DNA of 64,000 nt from contig NZ_BSDP01000001.1 in the NCBI RefSeq assembly GCF_027925245.1, positions 2,046,001-2,110,000 on the forward strand, written 5' to 3'. Positions 35,848 to 44,386 of the stretch are shown one piece after another. Made by a program: the position numbers and the translations under genes. Numbering within the stretch: position 1 is the first letter of the stretch; every line of letters begins with the position of its first letter. Source of the stretch: Agromyces rhizosphaerae. Its GTDB lineage: Bacteria; Actinomycetota; Actinomycetes; Actinomycetales; Microbacteriaceae. The notes beneath the pieces are model-generated. The model was not told the DNA's origin. It was given only the letters and a program-made list of their open reading frames with translations, and ran no database searches.

Positions 35848-37181
35848 TGTGCAACCTCCCCCGGCGCCAAGTATGTATCGGGTGTCCCGAGTTTGGACGC
35901 GTCAAGCATCGCCGCGTGGCCCGCTCTGAAAACTAGCACTCGGTCGAACAGAATGATTCCTCCTCGCCCCGCGCGAGGGAACTTCATGTAGTGACGTCGT
36001 ACCCGATAAGCAAACGAATACTCAAGACCAAGATCGTGTGCCGCTGCCAAATCACACAGCGCGCTATGCAAGGGAATCCGACCAGTCGAAGTCGATGAGT
36101 TGCCAACCACCATCACGTATCGAGCGCCATCCCGGAGTGCAGCGCGCATGGATGCGAAATGCTGATCCATGGTAACGAAATATTCGATAGCGGCGGGCAG
36201 CCTGTGCGCCGGCAACTGGTCAAAGTCGATCGAGCTGACGGATGCGGGAGGGTTGTTGTTCGACGCTCTTACCTTGGCGCCAACTTGGCCCGCTCGGAGG
36301 CTATTGAATGCTGCACGTGACGGGATCCCGATTTCTTCGGCCAGCCAGAAGTGCTCGAGCATCAAGTTGTAAGGGTAGTCGACCGAATCCATGTACGGCG
36401 GACTGGTAATGGCGAGATCAAACGTGCCAGCATGCGTCGGAACTCTGAGGGCGTCACCGTCCTCCGGCACTGCGGCGAGCCCATTTGACCACGAAGCACT
36501 CTCTGCGTCCCTGAGGGCGCTCCTTGCACGGCGGACTGCAATGGCCCAGCCGTCTTGAACGGAGATAGGCGTCTTGGGGTTCGTGCCCGAGACGTAAGTC
36601 TTCTGCGACTGGTCGTCGGCTCTTGAAGTCGCCCGGAGTATCGAGCTGAACATCACAAGAAGAAATCGTCGTTCTTCAAGCGTTGCGTCCACTGCCAATA
36701 TGCCTTGCTTGAGGCGTGACAACGCCGCCCAGTTCTCTCGGTCATACCAGTGCTCGAAGTTGGATACGCCTGATATTGGCGTGACCAATCGAGCGCTGGC
36801 AAACGAAGCCTTCAATTCCACTTCCCGGAGCAATTCTGAAAGCCTCGATAGTCCAGGCAGCGAGGTCTTCGCTCCGATGATGAGGCGAGAGAGTGGATTG
36901 AGCTCTAGCGACATGGACCGAATTCCAGCCGCAGATGCTTCAACTGCGGTTGTACCTGATCCGGCAAAAGGATCCAAGATCAGCGAGTCGGCATTGCCAT
37001 ACTGTGCGATGGCCCACCTCGGAAGCTGCGGAATGTACTTGGCGGGAAAACGGTGCAGACCGTGTGTGAGGCCGTTCGTCCGGTTCGTCAACGAGAGGGT
37101 GACGATCCCGCCGTCCTCACCTGGGTTGGGGTCAGGAAACTCGATGACCGTTTCGAGCGCGGGGTCGAGTGCTAGCGTCAC
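35844..37181 (-). CDS. DNA amino-methyltransferase (N4C/N6A type), second in operon
   Basis: 445 residues from ATG 37181, overlapping the other methyltransferase by four bases. SAM motif I is LILDPFAGSGTTAVEASAAG (about residue 68) and the catalytic motif IV is FDLAITSPPYMDSVDYPYN (about residue 253), so motif I precedes motif IV, with a long insert between them. TSPPY is typical of N4-cytosine and some N6-adenine methylases. A late MVVGNSSTSTGRIPLHSAL is the motif after the catalytic centre. It should protect host DNA from the linked nuclease. Confidence 0.87.
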   Translation of the reverse strand: MTLALDPALETVIEFPDPNPGEDGGIVTLSLTNRTNGLTHGLHRFPAKYIPQLPRWAIAQYGNADSLILDPFAGSGTTAVEASAAGIRSMSLELNPLSRLIIGAKTSLPGLSRLSELLREVELKASFASARLVTPISGVSNFEHWYDRENWAALSRLKQGILAVDATLEERRFLLVMFSSILRATSRADDQSQKTYVSGTNPKTPISVQDGWAIAVRRARSALRDAESASWSNGLAAVPEDGDALRVPTHAGTFDLAITSPPYMDSVDYPYNLMLEHFWLAEEIGIPSRAAFNSLRAGQVGAKVRASNNNPPASVSSIDFDQLPAHRLPAAIEYFVTMDQHFASMRAALRDGARYVMVVGNSSTSTGRIPLHSALCDLAAAHDLGLEYSFAYRVRRHYMKFPRAGRGGIILFDRVLVFRAGHAAMLDASKLGTPDTYLAPGEVAH

Positions 37182-38563
37182 CAGAGTTCCACCACGCTCT
37201 CCCGCATGTACTGAGAGAGCCCATCGAGGCGGAGCCTCTGCTGCGGGGCGACCGCTAGCGGTCGAACCACCGAAACGCGAACGTTGGAGAAGCCCACTCG
37301 TCGGCCAATCTCAGCGATGAGGGCGTCGGAGGGGACAATGACGCCTGCATATGCAGAGTTGCCTACTACCACGAATACCCTGCCACCCCTTGCCAAGAGA
37401 CGCCGGCACTGTTCCAAGACCTTGCGCATGTCGTCGAAGTATCCAGCTAGGAGCCCAGGGACGCGAGTTCGCATTGCGTAGGAACTCTCGTCCATCAGCG
37501 CGATCAGACCGCTGAGTTCTTCGAGACTTGCGGATGGTTGAGTGAGGTCCGAGGCGAGGTGCGACCGCATTGAAGACTTTCTGAGCTTTCTTAGCTCCTC
37601 GTATGTCGAGACGAACCCACCGAACCACAACTCGACCTTGAGTGCTTCGAAGTAGTCGAAGCGGTTCGCATATGGCGGTGAGAACAGAATCGAGTCCATC
37701 TCCCCATGCAAGTTAGGAAGGACCTCGGCCGCGTTGCCAGTCTCGATGCGCTGCGGTGACCACGCTCCGCGATCGATTCGTCCTTCGTCCTCGAGCATGT
37801 CCTGTAGACGACGCGTGTACGTCTGTACTGCGAATGCGCGTTGATCATCTCCGAAACGGGCGCGCTGCCACTCACCTTCTGGTCTACGAACATACGAGAT
37901 CGGGGCGCGCTTCATGTTGCGGTACTTGATGCCGTTGCCCTCTTTGAAGTAGCTGCCGACGGATTCAAGCGACGAAATCCACGCGAGCAAGAGATACCGA
38001 TGCACCGCGTCGTCATCTACGTGGTCTTCGATTGTCCGACGAAGCTGCATCATCGCCGTCATGATGGTCGGCTCGAAGAGCTTGTGGGCGATGTTGAGCG
38101 CCGGTATTGGCCACTCTTCAGTGGCGAACCGCCCGCTTTGGATCAGTTCGATGTGCGCTCCGACCATGGCGATCTGTTCACGCGACAGTGGCGCAAGCTT
38201 GACACCCGCGACGAACGTGGCGAGGGGGTTGACATCGATGCCGGCGGAAGAGAGCCCTCGCTCAGCGGCGCCAACCATGACGGATCCGCTCCCAGCGAAA
38301 GGGTCAAGAATCCGATCGCCAAGACCGAGTACGTCGATCAGTTTAGGTGAGAATCCCTCCCTGTAGCGGTACCAGCGATGAACAGGAGCCGTGTTGTTCT
38401 GCTTCCAGTGGACGAGCGACGCGAGATCGGGCCGCATCGCAAACTCGACGCGTGAATCGAGTTCTCGCAACATCGATTCCTGGGTACGAAGGAGAGTGCT
38501 GGTCATAGGCCCGTCGCTAGCGTGTTGGTCTCGTTCGAACATCAAATCACGCGTCTCAGACAT
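37178..38563 (-). CDS. DNA amino-methyltransferase, first in operon
   Basis: 461 residues from ATG 38563; later starts at 38542 or 38506 are also possible and no clear ribosome site decides. Motif I is DRILDPFAGSGSVMVGAAER and motif IV is MDSILFSPPYANRFDYFEAL, the same order as in the neighbouring methylase; the two share general layout but little sequence. Its upstream region is cut about 85 bases away by an IS481-type element, which may have moved or replaced its promoter. Confidence 0.85.
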   Translation of the reverse strand: MSETRDLMFERDQHASDGPMTSTLLRTQESMLRELDSRVEFAMRPDLASLVHWKQNNTAPVHRWYRYREGFSPKLIDVLGLGDRILDPFAGSGSVMVGAAERGLSSAGIDVNPLATFVAGVKLAPLSREQIAMVGAHIELIQSGRFATEEWPIPALNIAHKLFEPTIMTAMMQLRRTIEDHVDDDAVHRYLLLAWISSLESVGSYFKEGNGIKYRNMKRAPISYVRRPEGEWQRARFGDDQRAFAVQTYTRRLQDMLEDEGRIDRGAWSPQRIETGNAAEVLPNLHGEMDSILFSPPYANRFDYFEALKVELWFGGFVSTYEELRKLRKSSMRSHLASDLTQPSASLEELSGLIALMDESSYAMRTRVPGLLAGYFDDMRKVLEQCRRLLARGGRVFVVVGNSAYAGVIVPSDALIAEIGRRVGFSNVRVSVVRPLAVAPQQRLRLDGLSQYMRESVVELW

Positions 38564-38647
38564 CGGCTGCCCGCACCGCCGCGGCTGCCTGGAGCCGCGA
38601 ACCAGCGCTGGGTGTGGAGGGCGTGGGCGGCTCCCAGTGGTGCATGA

Positions 38648-38653
38648 CCTAGG
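38648..38653. repeat. target-site duplication of the IS element, left
   Basis: CCTAGG, also present at 39752-39757. It fits the NCTAGN target known for IS481. Confidence 0.85.
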
Positions 38654-39648
38654 TGTAGTGCCCAGGCAGGTTGTTGGAGATCCGGCTGATGGGTGGGAGC
38701 TTCCCGATGGCGGTGTGGGGCCTGTGGTGATTGTAGAAGTGCAGCCAGGCGGGGAGCGCGGCGGCGGGCTGACTCGGAGTTGTAGTGCTTCGAGTAGGCC
38801 CATCCGTCGGCCATTGTCCGGTGGAAGCGTTCGATCTTGCCGTTGGTCTGCGGGCGGCGGGGGCGGGTGAACTTCGGCGTGATCGAGAGGTCGTGGCAGG
38901 CGTGCCGCCATGCGTGTGAGCGGTAGGCGGAGCCGTTGTCCGACAGCACGCGTTCGACGGTGACGCCGCGGTCGGCGAACCAGGACGTCGCACGGCGGAG
39001 GACGCCGATGGCGGTGGCGGCGCGTTCATCGTCGTGGATCTCGGCGTACGCGACGCGGGAGTGATCGTCGATGACGGTGTGGACGAATGCGTGACCGGTG
39101 ATGTGGTCGCCAGCAATGCCACGGCGCCCGGTCTGCTTTGCCGTGGCCGATCGGTTCCGGTAGCCCTGCGCCCGCCCCACGAACCGCCAGCCGCCGCCGT
39201 CGGGGATGTTGCCGAGCTTCTTCACGTCGACATGGATCAGCGCGCCCGGCGTTTCGTGCTCGTAGCGTCGAGCCGGCTCACCGGTTCGCACATCGACATG
39301 GGACAGACGATTCAATCGGCAGCGGACGAGGACTGCGTGCACGGTCGACGCACTCAGCCCCAGTCGACCAGCGATCTGCACCGGGCCGAGCCGCTTCCTG
39401 ATCCGCAGATGGACGATCTTCTTCACGATCGGCTGCGGCTTCCTGTTCGGGTGCGAGTGCGGCCGACTGGACCGGTCAGCCATGCCAGCAGGGCCGAGCT
39501 CGACATATCGGCGCGCCCACTTCGCAGCGGTGGGATACGACACCCGGAAGTACGCGGCCGCAGCCGCGATCGACCAGCCGTCGTCAACGATCCGAGTTGC
39601 CAGCCGGAGTCTATGGCGCGGCGTCAACGCCGCATTAGCGTGGGACAC
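38649..39648 (-). pseudogene. IS481-family transposase, frameshifted
   Basis: The transposase starts at GTG 39648 after GGGAGG and begins VSHANAALTPRHRLRLATRI. The DDE domain shows D in ALIHVDVKKLGNIPDG and HTVIDDHSRVAYAEIHDDER, and the E in RPQTNGKIERFHRTMADGW. At about 38758-38769, in a run of CGCC, the frame shifts: the proper ending WLHFYNHHRPHTAIGKLPPI is in another frame. The true stop TAG falls inside the CCTAGG target site, not the element. Either inactive or a sequencing error in a CG run. Confidence 0.85.
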
Positions 39649-39751
39649 GAGAACCTCCCGGTTCAGAGCGGTAGTGGTAGCAGCTCCACTCTGCCGGGAG
39701 GTTCTCGTCACATCACGGCATCCAGGTCAAACAACGTCCCTGGGCACTACA
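38654..39751. mobile_element. IS481-family insertion sequence, 1098 bp
   Basis: Ends are inverted repeats beginning TGTAGTGCCCAGG (13 matches, then GTTGTT after a short mismatch), flanked on both sides by CCTAGG. One transposase gene fills it. It sits between the methylase operon and the ScoMcrA-like gene, inside the defence island. Confidence 0.93.
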
Positions 39752-39757
39752 CCTAGG
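39752..39757. repeat. target-site duplication of the IS element, right
   Basis: CCTAGG, matching 38648-38653. Confidence 0.85.
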
Positions 39758-39957
39758 GCGCGGCCAATCGTGTAGCTGGGGGTAGGAGGGTTTGGACCCG
39801 CCGTTCCGTTGACCGCGGGCGAGGGAGGGGAGCCGTCGTTGTGAGTGGTTAACTATCAGTGTGTGCGACGCCAGTATTTCCCAAGTGGTGGAGTCCGTGG
39901 TTGCCCCTTGCCAATGACCAGACGGGACTTAGTCAGCGTGGTAGCACGTGGTACCCA

Positions 39958-40638
39958 TTAGCAGAACTCGCACTCGCCGCTGACCGGGAGCACCATCGTG
40001 CAGGTCGGGCAGATCGACTCGACGCGCTCGGGGACGACGACGCGCGGGGTGCGAGGCGCACGAGTGGTGCCCGCCACGCGGGACGAGCCGGCGGCACGAG
40101 CTCGAGCCACAGTGAGCGCCGTCAGCTCCGCCTCGCCCTTCGAGGTGCGCCACGATATGTAGTCGCTGTGGATGAAGGCCGTCGCGTTGCCCTTGCGGGG
40201 GACGGCGGCAATGTATGCCCCGGACGCGGGCACGTAGAACTCGGCGTCGTCGCGGCGGGAGAGGAAGCGGCGGGCGGCGTCGACGTTGCCCAGCGGGAGA
40301 GGCCGCGCCTCGAGCGCCTCGTCGAAGGTGAGGAAGGTCTGGCGGGCCTTGCGGTCGTCGATGCCCTCGATCATGTAGCCGAGTTCGGCCAGGCGGCCGG
40401 CGGCGCCGGTGCGGCCGCCGCTGAAGACGTCGGGGCCGGGCTTCACGCCGAATTGGTTGTGGAAGGCCACACCGAAGATCGCCTTCGAGTCGTAGCGGCC
40501 CGACTCGGTCACCAGGAAGTAGTCGCGGTCCTCGTCGAACCCGTGCGCCTGCAGAAACGTGGCGCGCCCGAGACGGTCGAACTCCTCGAGCGCGCGGTCG
40601 ACGGCGGAACGATCGGTGAGGTGGGTGTACGAGAACAC
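39958..40638 (-). CDS. ScoMcrA head-domain-like protein with C-terminal zinc ribbon
   Basis: 226 residues from GTG 40638, leaderless with TATCGT seven bases upstream. Residues 1-100 (ALEEFDRLGRATFLQAHGFD, DYFLVTESGRYDSKAIFGVA, FSGG) fit the N-terminal head domain of ScoMcrA, the phosphorothioate/methyl-dependent type IV enzyme. Instead of an HNH nuclease it carries an unknown middle part and ends with two cysteine pairs, CPTC and CEFC, a probable zinc ribbon. The IS separates it from the methylase operon. It may be an adaptor or DNA-modification reader. Confidence 0.6.
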   Translation of the reverse strand: MFSYTHLTDRSAVDRALEEFDRLGRATFLQAHGFDEDRDYFLVTESGRYDSKAIFGVAFHNQFGVKPGPDVFSGGRTGAAGRLAELGYMIEGIDDRKARQTFLTFDEALEARPLPLGNVDAARRFLSRRDDAEFYVPASGAYIAAVPRKGNATAFIHSDYISWRTSKGEAELTALTVARARAAGSSRVAGTTRAPRTPRVVVPERVESICPTCTMVLPVSGECEFC

Positions 40639-40645
40639 CCGAGGG

Positions 40646-40651
40646 ACGATA
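40646..40651 (-). promoter_or_regulatory. -10 box for leaderless ScoMcrA-like gene
   Basis: TATCGT on the minus strand, seven bases before GTG 40638. Confidence 0.4.
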
Positions 40652-40858
40652 CCCGAGCAAGCTGAGCGACACCGAGGCCGGGCAGGAAGCGACAGCCCCG
40701 AGGTGCGCAGAACGGATGCCGGTGCCGGGCGCCGGCTGCACGCGCCGACGCCCGCACGAGGCATCCGCTGCCCTACTCCTCTTCGAGCTCGTCGCCCGAG
40801 CGGTCGAACACCACGATCTCGCCGAGGCGCACACACTGCCGTCCGTCCCGCCTGCCCT

Positions 40859-40940
40859 CCCGGAAGCATGCAGATTCGACCGTTCCTCCGCGAAAGCATG
40901 CAGACACGCCGCCGTTCCGGCGGCGTTGCATGTTTCCAGG
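40859..40940 (+). repeat. AACATGC element 7 (diverged)
   Basis: CCCGGAAGCATGC and GCATGTTTCCAGG are imperfect arms; the middle keeps GCGAAAGCATGCAGACACGCC. It lies in the 351-base divergent gap between the ScoMcrA-like gene and the Phd/VapC pair, which otherwise holds the two promoters and an unpaired GGATGCC/GGCATCC set. Confidence 0.85.
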
Positions 40941-40962
40941 CGCTCGGCGGGCCCGAGCGCAT

Positions 40963-40983
40963 GTGCTACGTAGGTGCTACACT
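40963..40983. promoter_or_regulatory. operator and leaderless -10 box of the Phd/VapC operon
   Basis: GTGCTAC occurs at 40963 and 40974, with the palindrome CTACGTAG (40966-40973) spanning their junction. The -10 box TACACT (40978-40983) overlaps the second copy and ends six bases before ATG 40990. Confidence 0.5.
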
Positions 40984-40989
40984 CGCGCC

Positions 40990-41235
40990 ATGCGGACGAT
41001 CAGCCAGCGTGAACTGCGCAACGACTCGGGCGCGATCATGCGCGCGCTCGCCGCAGGGGAATCGTTCCAGGTGACGAGTCGCGGTGAGCCGGTCGGCGTG
41101 CTCACTCCGGCGGATCGCACGCCGCTCGACGAACTCACGCTGCATCGGGCAGGCGGTCCGATGCGGTTCCCGGTCGGAGTGACGCGCGACGAGTCGGCGC
41201 TCGAGGCGCTCATCGCACTCCGCGGCGACCGATGA
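40990..41235 (+). CDS. Phd/YefM-family antitoxin
   Basis: 81 residues from ATG 40990. The start MRTISQRELRNDSGAIMRAL, then FQVTSRGEPVGVLTPAD, is the typical Phd DNA-binding fold; the C-terminal part would wrap the toxin. It overlaps the PIN gene by four bases and has its own operator-like repeats. It neutralises the toxin and represses the operon. Confidence 0.9.
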   Translation: MRTISQRELRNDSGAIMRALAAGESFQVTSRGEPVGVLTPADRTPLDELTLHRAGGPMRFPVGVTRDESALEALIALRGDR

Positions 41236-41630
41236 TCGTCGCGGTCGACACGTCCGCGCTCGCGAAGCTGCTCGTCGAGGAGGCGGAGTCGGCGACGCTC
41301 CGTGAGCACCTCGCCCAGCGTGATGCCGCTGGCGACACGATCGCCATCTCGACGATCGCCGTGACCGAGCTGCGCCGGCTCGCGATCCGGCTCGACATCG
41401 AACCAGACCACGTCGAGCCCGTGCTCCGCCCGTTCCGTGTCATCCGGCTGACCGAGGGCATCCTGCAGCTCGCCGGCCGGCTGGCGCACCGCCACCTCGG
41501 CACCCTCGACGCGATCCACATCGCCACCGCGCTCTCGATCGAAGCGCAGGCGCTCATCACGTTCGACACCCGCCAGACGGATGCCGCGCGGCTCGAGGGG
41601 CTCGCAGTCGAGGCGCCCGGCGTGGCCTGA
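41232..41630 (+). CDS. vapC: PIN-domain toxin, VapC family
   Basis: 132 residues from ATG 41232. Acidic residues of the PIN fold are in place: IVAVDTSALAKLLVEE, AVTELRRLAIR, HLGTLDAIHIATAL and LITFDTRQTDAARLEGL. VapC toxins cut tRNA or rRNA with Mg2+ when freed from the antitoxin. Normal length. Confidence 0.92.
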   Translation: MIVAVDTSALAKLLVEEAESATLREHLAQRDAAGDTIAISTIAVTELRRLAIRLDIEPDHVEPVLRPFRVIRLTEGILQLAGRLAHRHLGTLDAIHIATALSIEAQALITFDTRQTDAARLEGLAVEAPGVA

Positions 41631-41648
41631 CCTGTTCGCAGGCGGTTC

Positions 41649-41737
41649 GCGTAGCGAGAACATGCAGATCTGACACTTGGCGGCGAGAACATGCAGACTC
41701 GCCGCGGTCCCGCCGGCGTTGCATGTTCTCGCTACGC
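41649..41737 (+). repeat. AACATGC element 8 (GCGTAGC-arm type)
   Basis: GCGTAGCGAGAACATGC (41649-41665) and GCATGTTCTCGCTACGC (41721-41737) are perfect 17-base inverted ends. It lies between VapC and the next rightward gene. Confidence 0.94.
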
Positions 41738-41790
41738 ACGGCCATTGGTCTCACGCACGTCGGCGAAATCATCGCGTAACACCGCCCGCC

Positions 41791-41796
41791 TAGCCT
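41791..41796 (+). promoter_or_regulatory. -10 box for leaderless transcript
   Basis: TAGCCT ends seven bases before ATG 41804; no ribosome binding site. Confidence 0.45.
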
Positions 41797-41803
41797 GAGC
41801 CAC

Positions 41804-42286
41804 ATGACGGCTCCGACTCGCACCATCGTGGTGGAGCCGGCCAGGAGCCGGTTCCCCGACGACTCGATCGAGTCGGGCATGCTCCGGGCGCTCGGTGCGC
41901 AGCTCCGGCAGGAGCTCACGCCGGCGAGCATCACCGTCGACGAGCAGACCCGGTTCGAGGTCGAGGGCGCGGCCCGCGACGGCAGCGTGTTCGTGCAGCT
42001 CGTCGGCAACACCGGGGAGTTCAAGTCGGCCCACCGCAATCGCGTGACCGCCAACCTCTTCAAGCTCGCGTGGGTGAAGCAGGCGCTCTTCCCCGAGGCG
42101 CGGCTCGCGCTCTGCATCACGCCGACGGTCGCGAAGGCGTTCGTGCCGAACGGGTGGACCACGGTCGCCACCCGCGACCTCGGCGTCGAGGTGCTGCTGT
42201 ACGACGTGGACAGCCAGACCCTCTCGACACTCCACGACGGAGACACCAGTGCCAGCCCGGGCACCACGCCGGCACACCGCCCATGA
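41804..42286 (+). CDS. hypothetical protein, possible restriction-endonuclease fold
   Basis: 160 residues from ATG 41804. The middle part reads FEVEGAARDGSVFVQLVGNT, then GEFKSAHRNRVTANLFKLAW and FPEARLALCITP, an order (acidic strand, short strand, K, long helix with conserved KL, P-x-A-R-L strand) seen in small predicted PD-(D/E)xK proteins. This is a pattern impression, not a firm match. It closes the defence region. Confidence 0.5.
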   Translation: MTAPTRTIVVEPARSRFPDDSIESGMLRALGAQLRQELTPASITVDEQTRFEVEGAARDGSVFVQLVGNTGEFKSAHRNRVTANLFKLAWVKQALFPEARLALCITPTVAKAFVPNGWTTVATRDLGVEVLLYDVDSQTLSTLHDGDTSASPGTTPAHRP

Positions 42287-42452
42287 GTTCATGAGCACGA
42301 AACACAGCCGCGAGATTCGCGAAACAGCACCCGCCTACAGTCGTACCCAGTTGGACCTCCGCAGGGCACATCGCACCGGCACTCGCCGCACCGATTCGCC
42401 CTGCACGCTCTCCACACACACCAGACCCATGGATTGAGTCGTGGAGGCTCCA

Positions 42453-43067
42453 ATGCGTTCGATCGTCGTACTCTCCGGCAACCCCAGAGCCGGATCCAAG
42501 ACCACGGCAACGGCCACCGCCCTGGCCGACGCCATCGCCGAGGCCGCCGGCACCACCCCCGAGACCACCGTCATCGAGCTCGCCGAGCTAGGCGGCAAGG
42601 TGCTCGAGTGGGGCGACACGGATGCCGCGGCCCAGCGCGAGCTCGTGGCATCCGCCGACCTCGTGGTCGTCGCCACTCCTTCCTACAAGGGCAGCTACAC
42701 GGGCCTGCTCAAGGGCTTCATCGACGGCTACGGCCCGACCTCGCTCGCGGGCGTCGCCGCGATCCCGGTCACGGTCGCCGGCTCGCCGGCCCACGCGCAC
42801 GTCACCGGCGAGTTCCACCTCACCCCGCTGCTGCACGAGGTCGGCGCGTCCACGCCGCTCGGCGCGCTCGGCATGCTCGAGGCGCACGCCGCCGACCCCG
42901 AGGCCCGCGATCAGGCGATCGCGCAGTGGGTGGGCGAGCGGATGCCCCTGATCCACGCCCTCGCGGCAGCCACGACCGCGACCGGGGGCACGCCCGCCGA
43001 CGAGGCATCCGCCCCCGCGACCGCCACGACCCCCGCGGCCCCCGCCGCCGAGGAGGTGCACGCATGA
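42453..43067 (+). CDS. NADPH-dependent FMN reductase
   Basis: 204 residues from ATG 42453 with GGAGG upstream. The flavodoxin-like fold is clear: MRSIVVLSGNPRAGSKTTAT (FMN phosphate loop), VVVATPSYKGSYTGLLKGFI (flavin-contact loop) and AIPVTVAGSPAHAHVT. Such SsuE/MsuE-type enzymes supply reduced FMN to LLM monooxygenases, of which two are encoded downstream. It opens the operon and overlaps the next gene by four bases. The tail after residue 175 is Ala/Thr/Pro-rich. Confidence 0.88.
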   Translation: MRSIVVLSGNPRAGSKTTATATALADAIAEAAGTTPETTVIELAELGGKVLEWGDTDAAAQRELVASADLVVVATPSYKGSYTGLLKGFIDGYGPTSLAGVAAIPVTVAGSPAHAHVTGEFHLTPLLHEVGASTPLGALGMLEAHAADPEARDQAIAQWVGERMPLIHALAAATTATGGTPADEASAPATATTPAAPAAEEVHA

Positions 43068-43537
43068 CCATGACGGCCCCCGACCCGCTCCGCCGCGCAC
43101 TCGGCCACATGGCCACCCCGGTCACCCTCGTGACCACCGTGCACGACGGCCGCCGCTACGGCTTCACCGCGAACAGCTTCACCTCGGTCTCGAGCAACCC
43201 GCCGCTCGTCACCGTCTTCCTCGCCGACACGGCCGACTGCTACGGCGCCTTCGCGGCGACCGAGCAGGTGGCGGTGAACATCCTCGCCGAGGGGCAGGGC
43301 GACCTCGCGAAGCACTTCGCCACCAAGGGCGCCGACAAGTTCGCCGCGGTCGACCTGCACCCCGACCACGTCGACGTGCCGGTCGTCGCCGACGCGATGG
43401 CGACCATCCTCGGCCGGGTCGAGCTGCGCCAGACCGCGGGCGACCACCTCATGCTGCTCATCGCCGTCGACGACGTGATCCACAGCGACCGCGAACCCCT
43501 CGTCTACCACAACCGCACCTTCAGGAGGCTGGTCTAG
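43064..43537 (+). CDS. flavin reductase-like protein (RutF/HpaC fold)
   Basis: 157 residues from ATG 43064; AGGAGG is upstream. The pattern ALGHMATPVTLVTTVHDGRR, GFTANSFTSVSSNPPLVTVF is that of the flavin reductase domain. It gives reduced flavin to oxygenases. Having both this and the SsuE-type reductase suggests each monooxygenase of the operon has its own donor. Its stop is followed at once by the ABC ATPase start. Confidence 0.9.
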   Translation: MTMTAPDPLRRALGHMATPVTLVTTVHDGRRYGFTANSFTSVSSNPPLVTVFLADTADCYGAFAATEQVAVNILAEGQGDLAKHFATKGADKFAAVDLHPDHVDVPVVADAMATILGRVELRQTAGDHLMLLIAVDDVIHSDREPLVYHNRTFRRLV

Positions 43538-44377
43538 ATGGCCCCGCACGATCTCTCCGCACCCGCGATCCGCATCGACGGGGCCCGCAAGGTCTACGGC
43601 ACCGGCAGCACCCGCATGGTCGCCCTGCACGACGTCGAGCTCGACATCCCCGCGGGCCGGTTCGTGAGCGTCATCGGGCCGAGCGGATGCGGCAAGTCGA
43701 CGCTGCTCCGTCTCATCGCGAACCTCGAGGCGACGGATGCCGGCAGCGTCGAGGTGTTCGGCGAGTCGCCGGCCGCGGCGTGCGACGGCAAGCACATCGG
43801 CTTCGTGCCGCAGACCCCGGCGCTGCTGCCGTGGCTGAACGTGCTGCACAACGTGACACTGCCGCACCGCGTGAACCGTCGCGCATCGCGCAAGCGCAAG
43901 GCAGGGGCATCCGCCGCCCGCCCCATGCCCGACATGGAGCAGCTGCTGCGCGACGTCGGCCTCGGCGACGCCATGCACAAGCTGCCGCCCGAGCTCTCCG
44001 GCGGCATGCAGCAGCGCGTCGCGATCGTGCGCGCGCTCGGCCTCCAGCCCGACGTGCTGCTCATGGACGAGCCGTTCTCGGCGCTCGACGAGTTCACGCG
44101 CGAGTCGCTGCAGGGGCAGCTGCTCGACCTGTGGGACCACACCACCGCGACCGTCGTGTTCGTCACGCACTCGGTCACCGAGGCCGTGCGCCTCAGCGAC
44201 CAGGTCGTCGTCATGGCGCCCCGGCCCGGACGCATCGTCGACGTGATCGACGTCGACCTGCCCCGCCCCCGCAGCGCCGAGCTGCTCACGAGCGACGAGT
44301 TCCACCACTACGAAGACCTGATCCGCGAGCGCCTCCAGTCGGCCTGGCACTCGCCCGACCTGCCGAACGCCGCCTAG
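43538..44377 (+). CDS. ABC importer ATP-binding protein (SsuB/TauB type)
   Basis: 279 residues from ATG 43538. Walker A IGPSGCGKSTLLRL, signature LSGGMQQRVAIVRAL and Walker B DVLLMDEPFSALDEF are intact; VTHSVTEAVRLSDQVVVMAP is the switch region. This group serves nitrate, sulfonate, taurine and thiamine-precursor importers. It sits with a permease and a lipoprotein. Confidence 0.92.
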   Translation: MAPHDLSAPAIRIDGARKVYGTGSTRMVALHDVELDIPAGRFVSVIGPSGCGKSTLLRLIANLEATDAGSVEVFGESPAAACDGKHIGFVPQTPALLPWLNVLHNVTLPHRVNRRASRKRKAGASAARPMPDMEQLLRDVGLGDAMHKLPPELSGGMQQRVAIVRALGLQPDVLLMDEPFSALDEFTRESLQGQLLDLWDHTTATVVFVTHSVTEAVRLSDQVVVMAPRPGRIVDVIDVDLPRPRSAELLTSDEFHHYEDLIRERLQSAWHSPDLPNAA

Positions 44378-44386
44378 GAGCAGAGG

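Noticed and set aside
31244..41630. Prophage or integrative element covering the defence island
   Set aside because: No integrase, phage structural gene, tRNA target or flanking direct repeat was seen; only the IS481-type element is clear.
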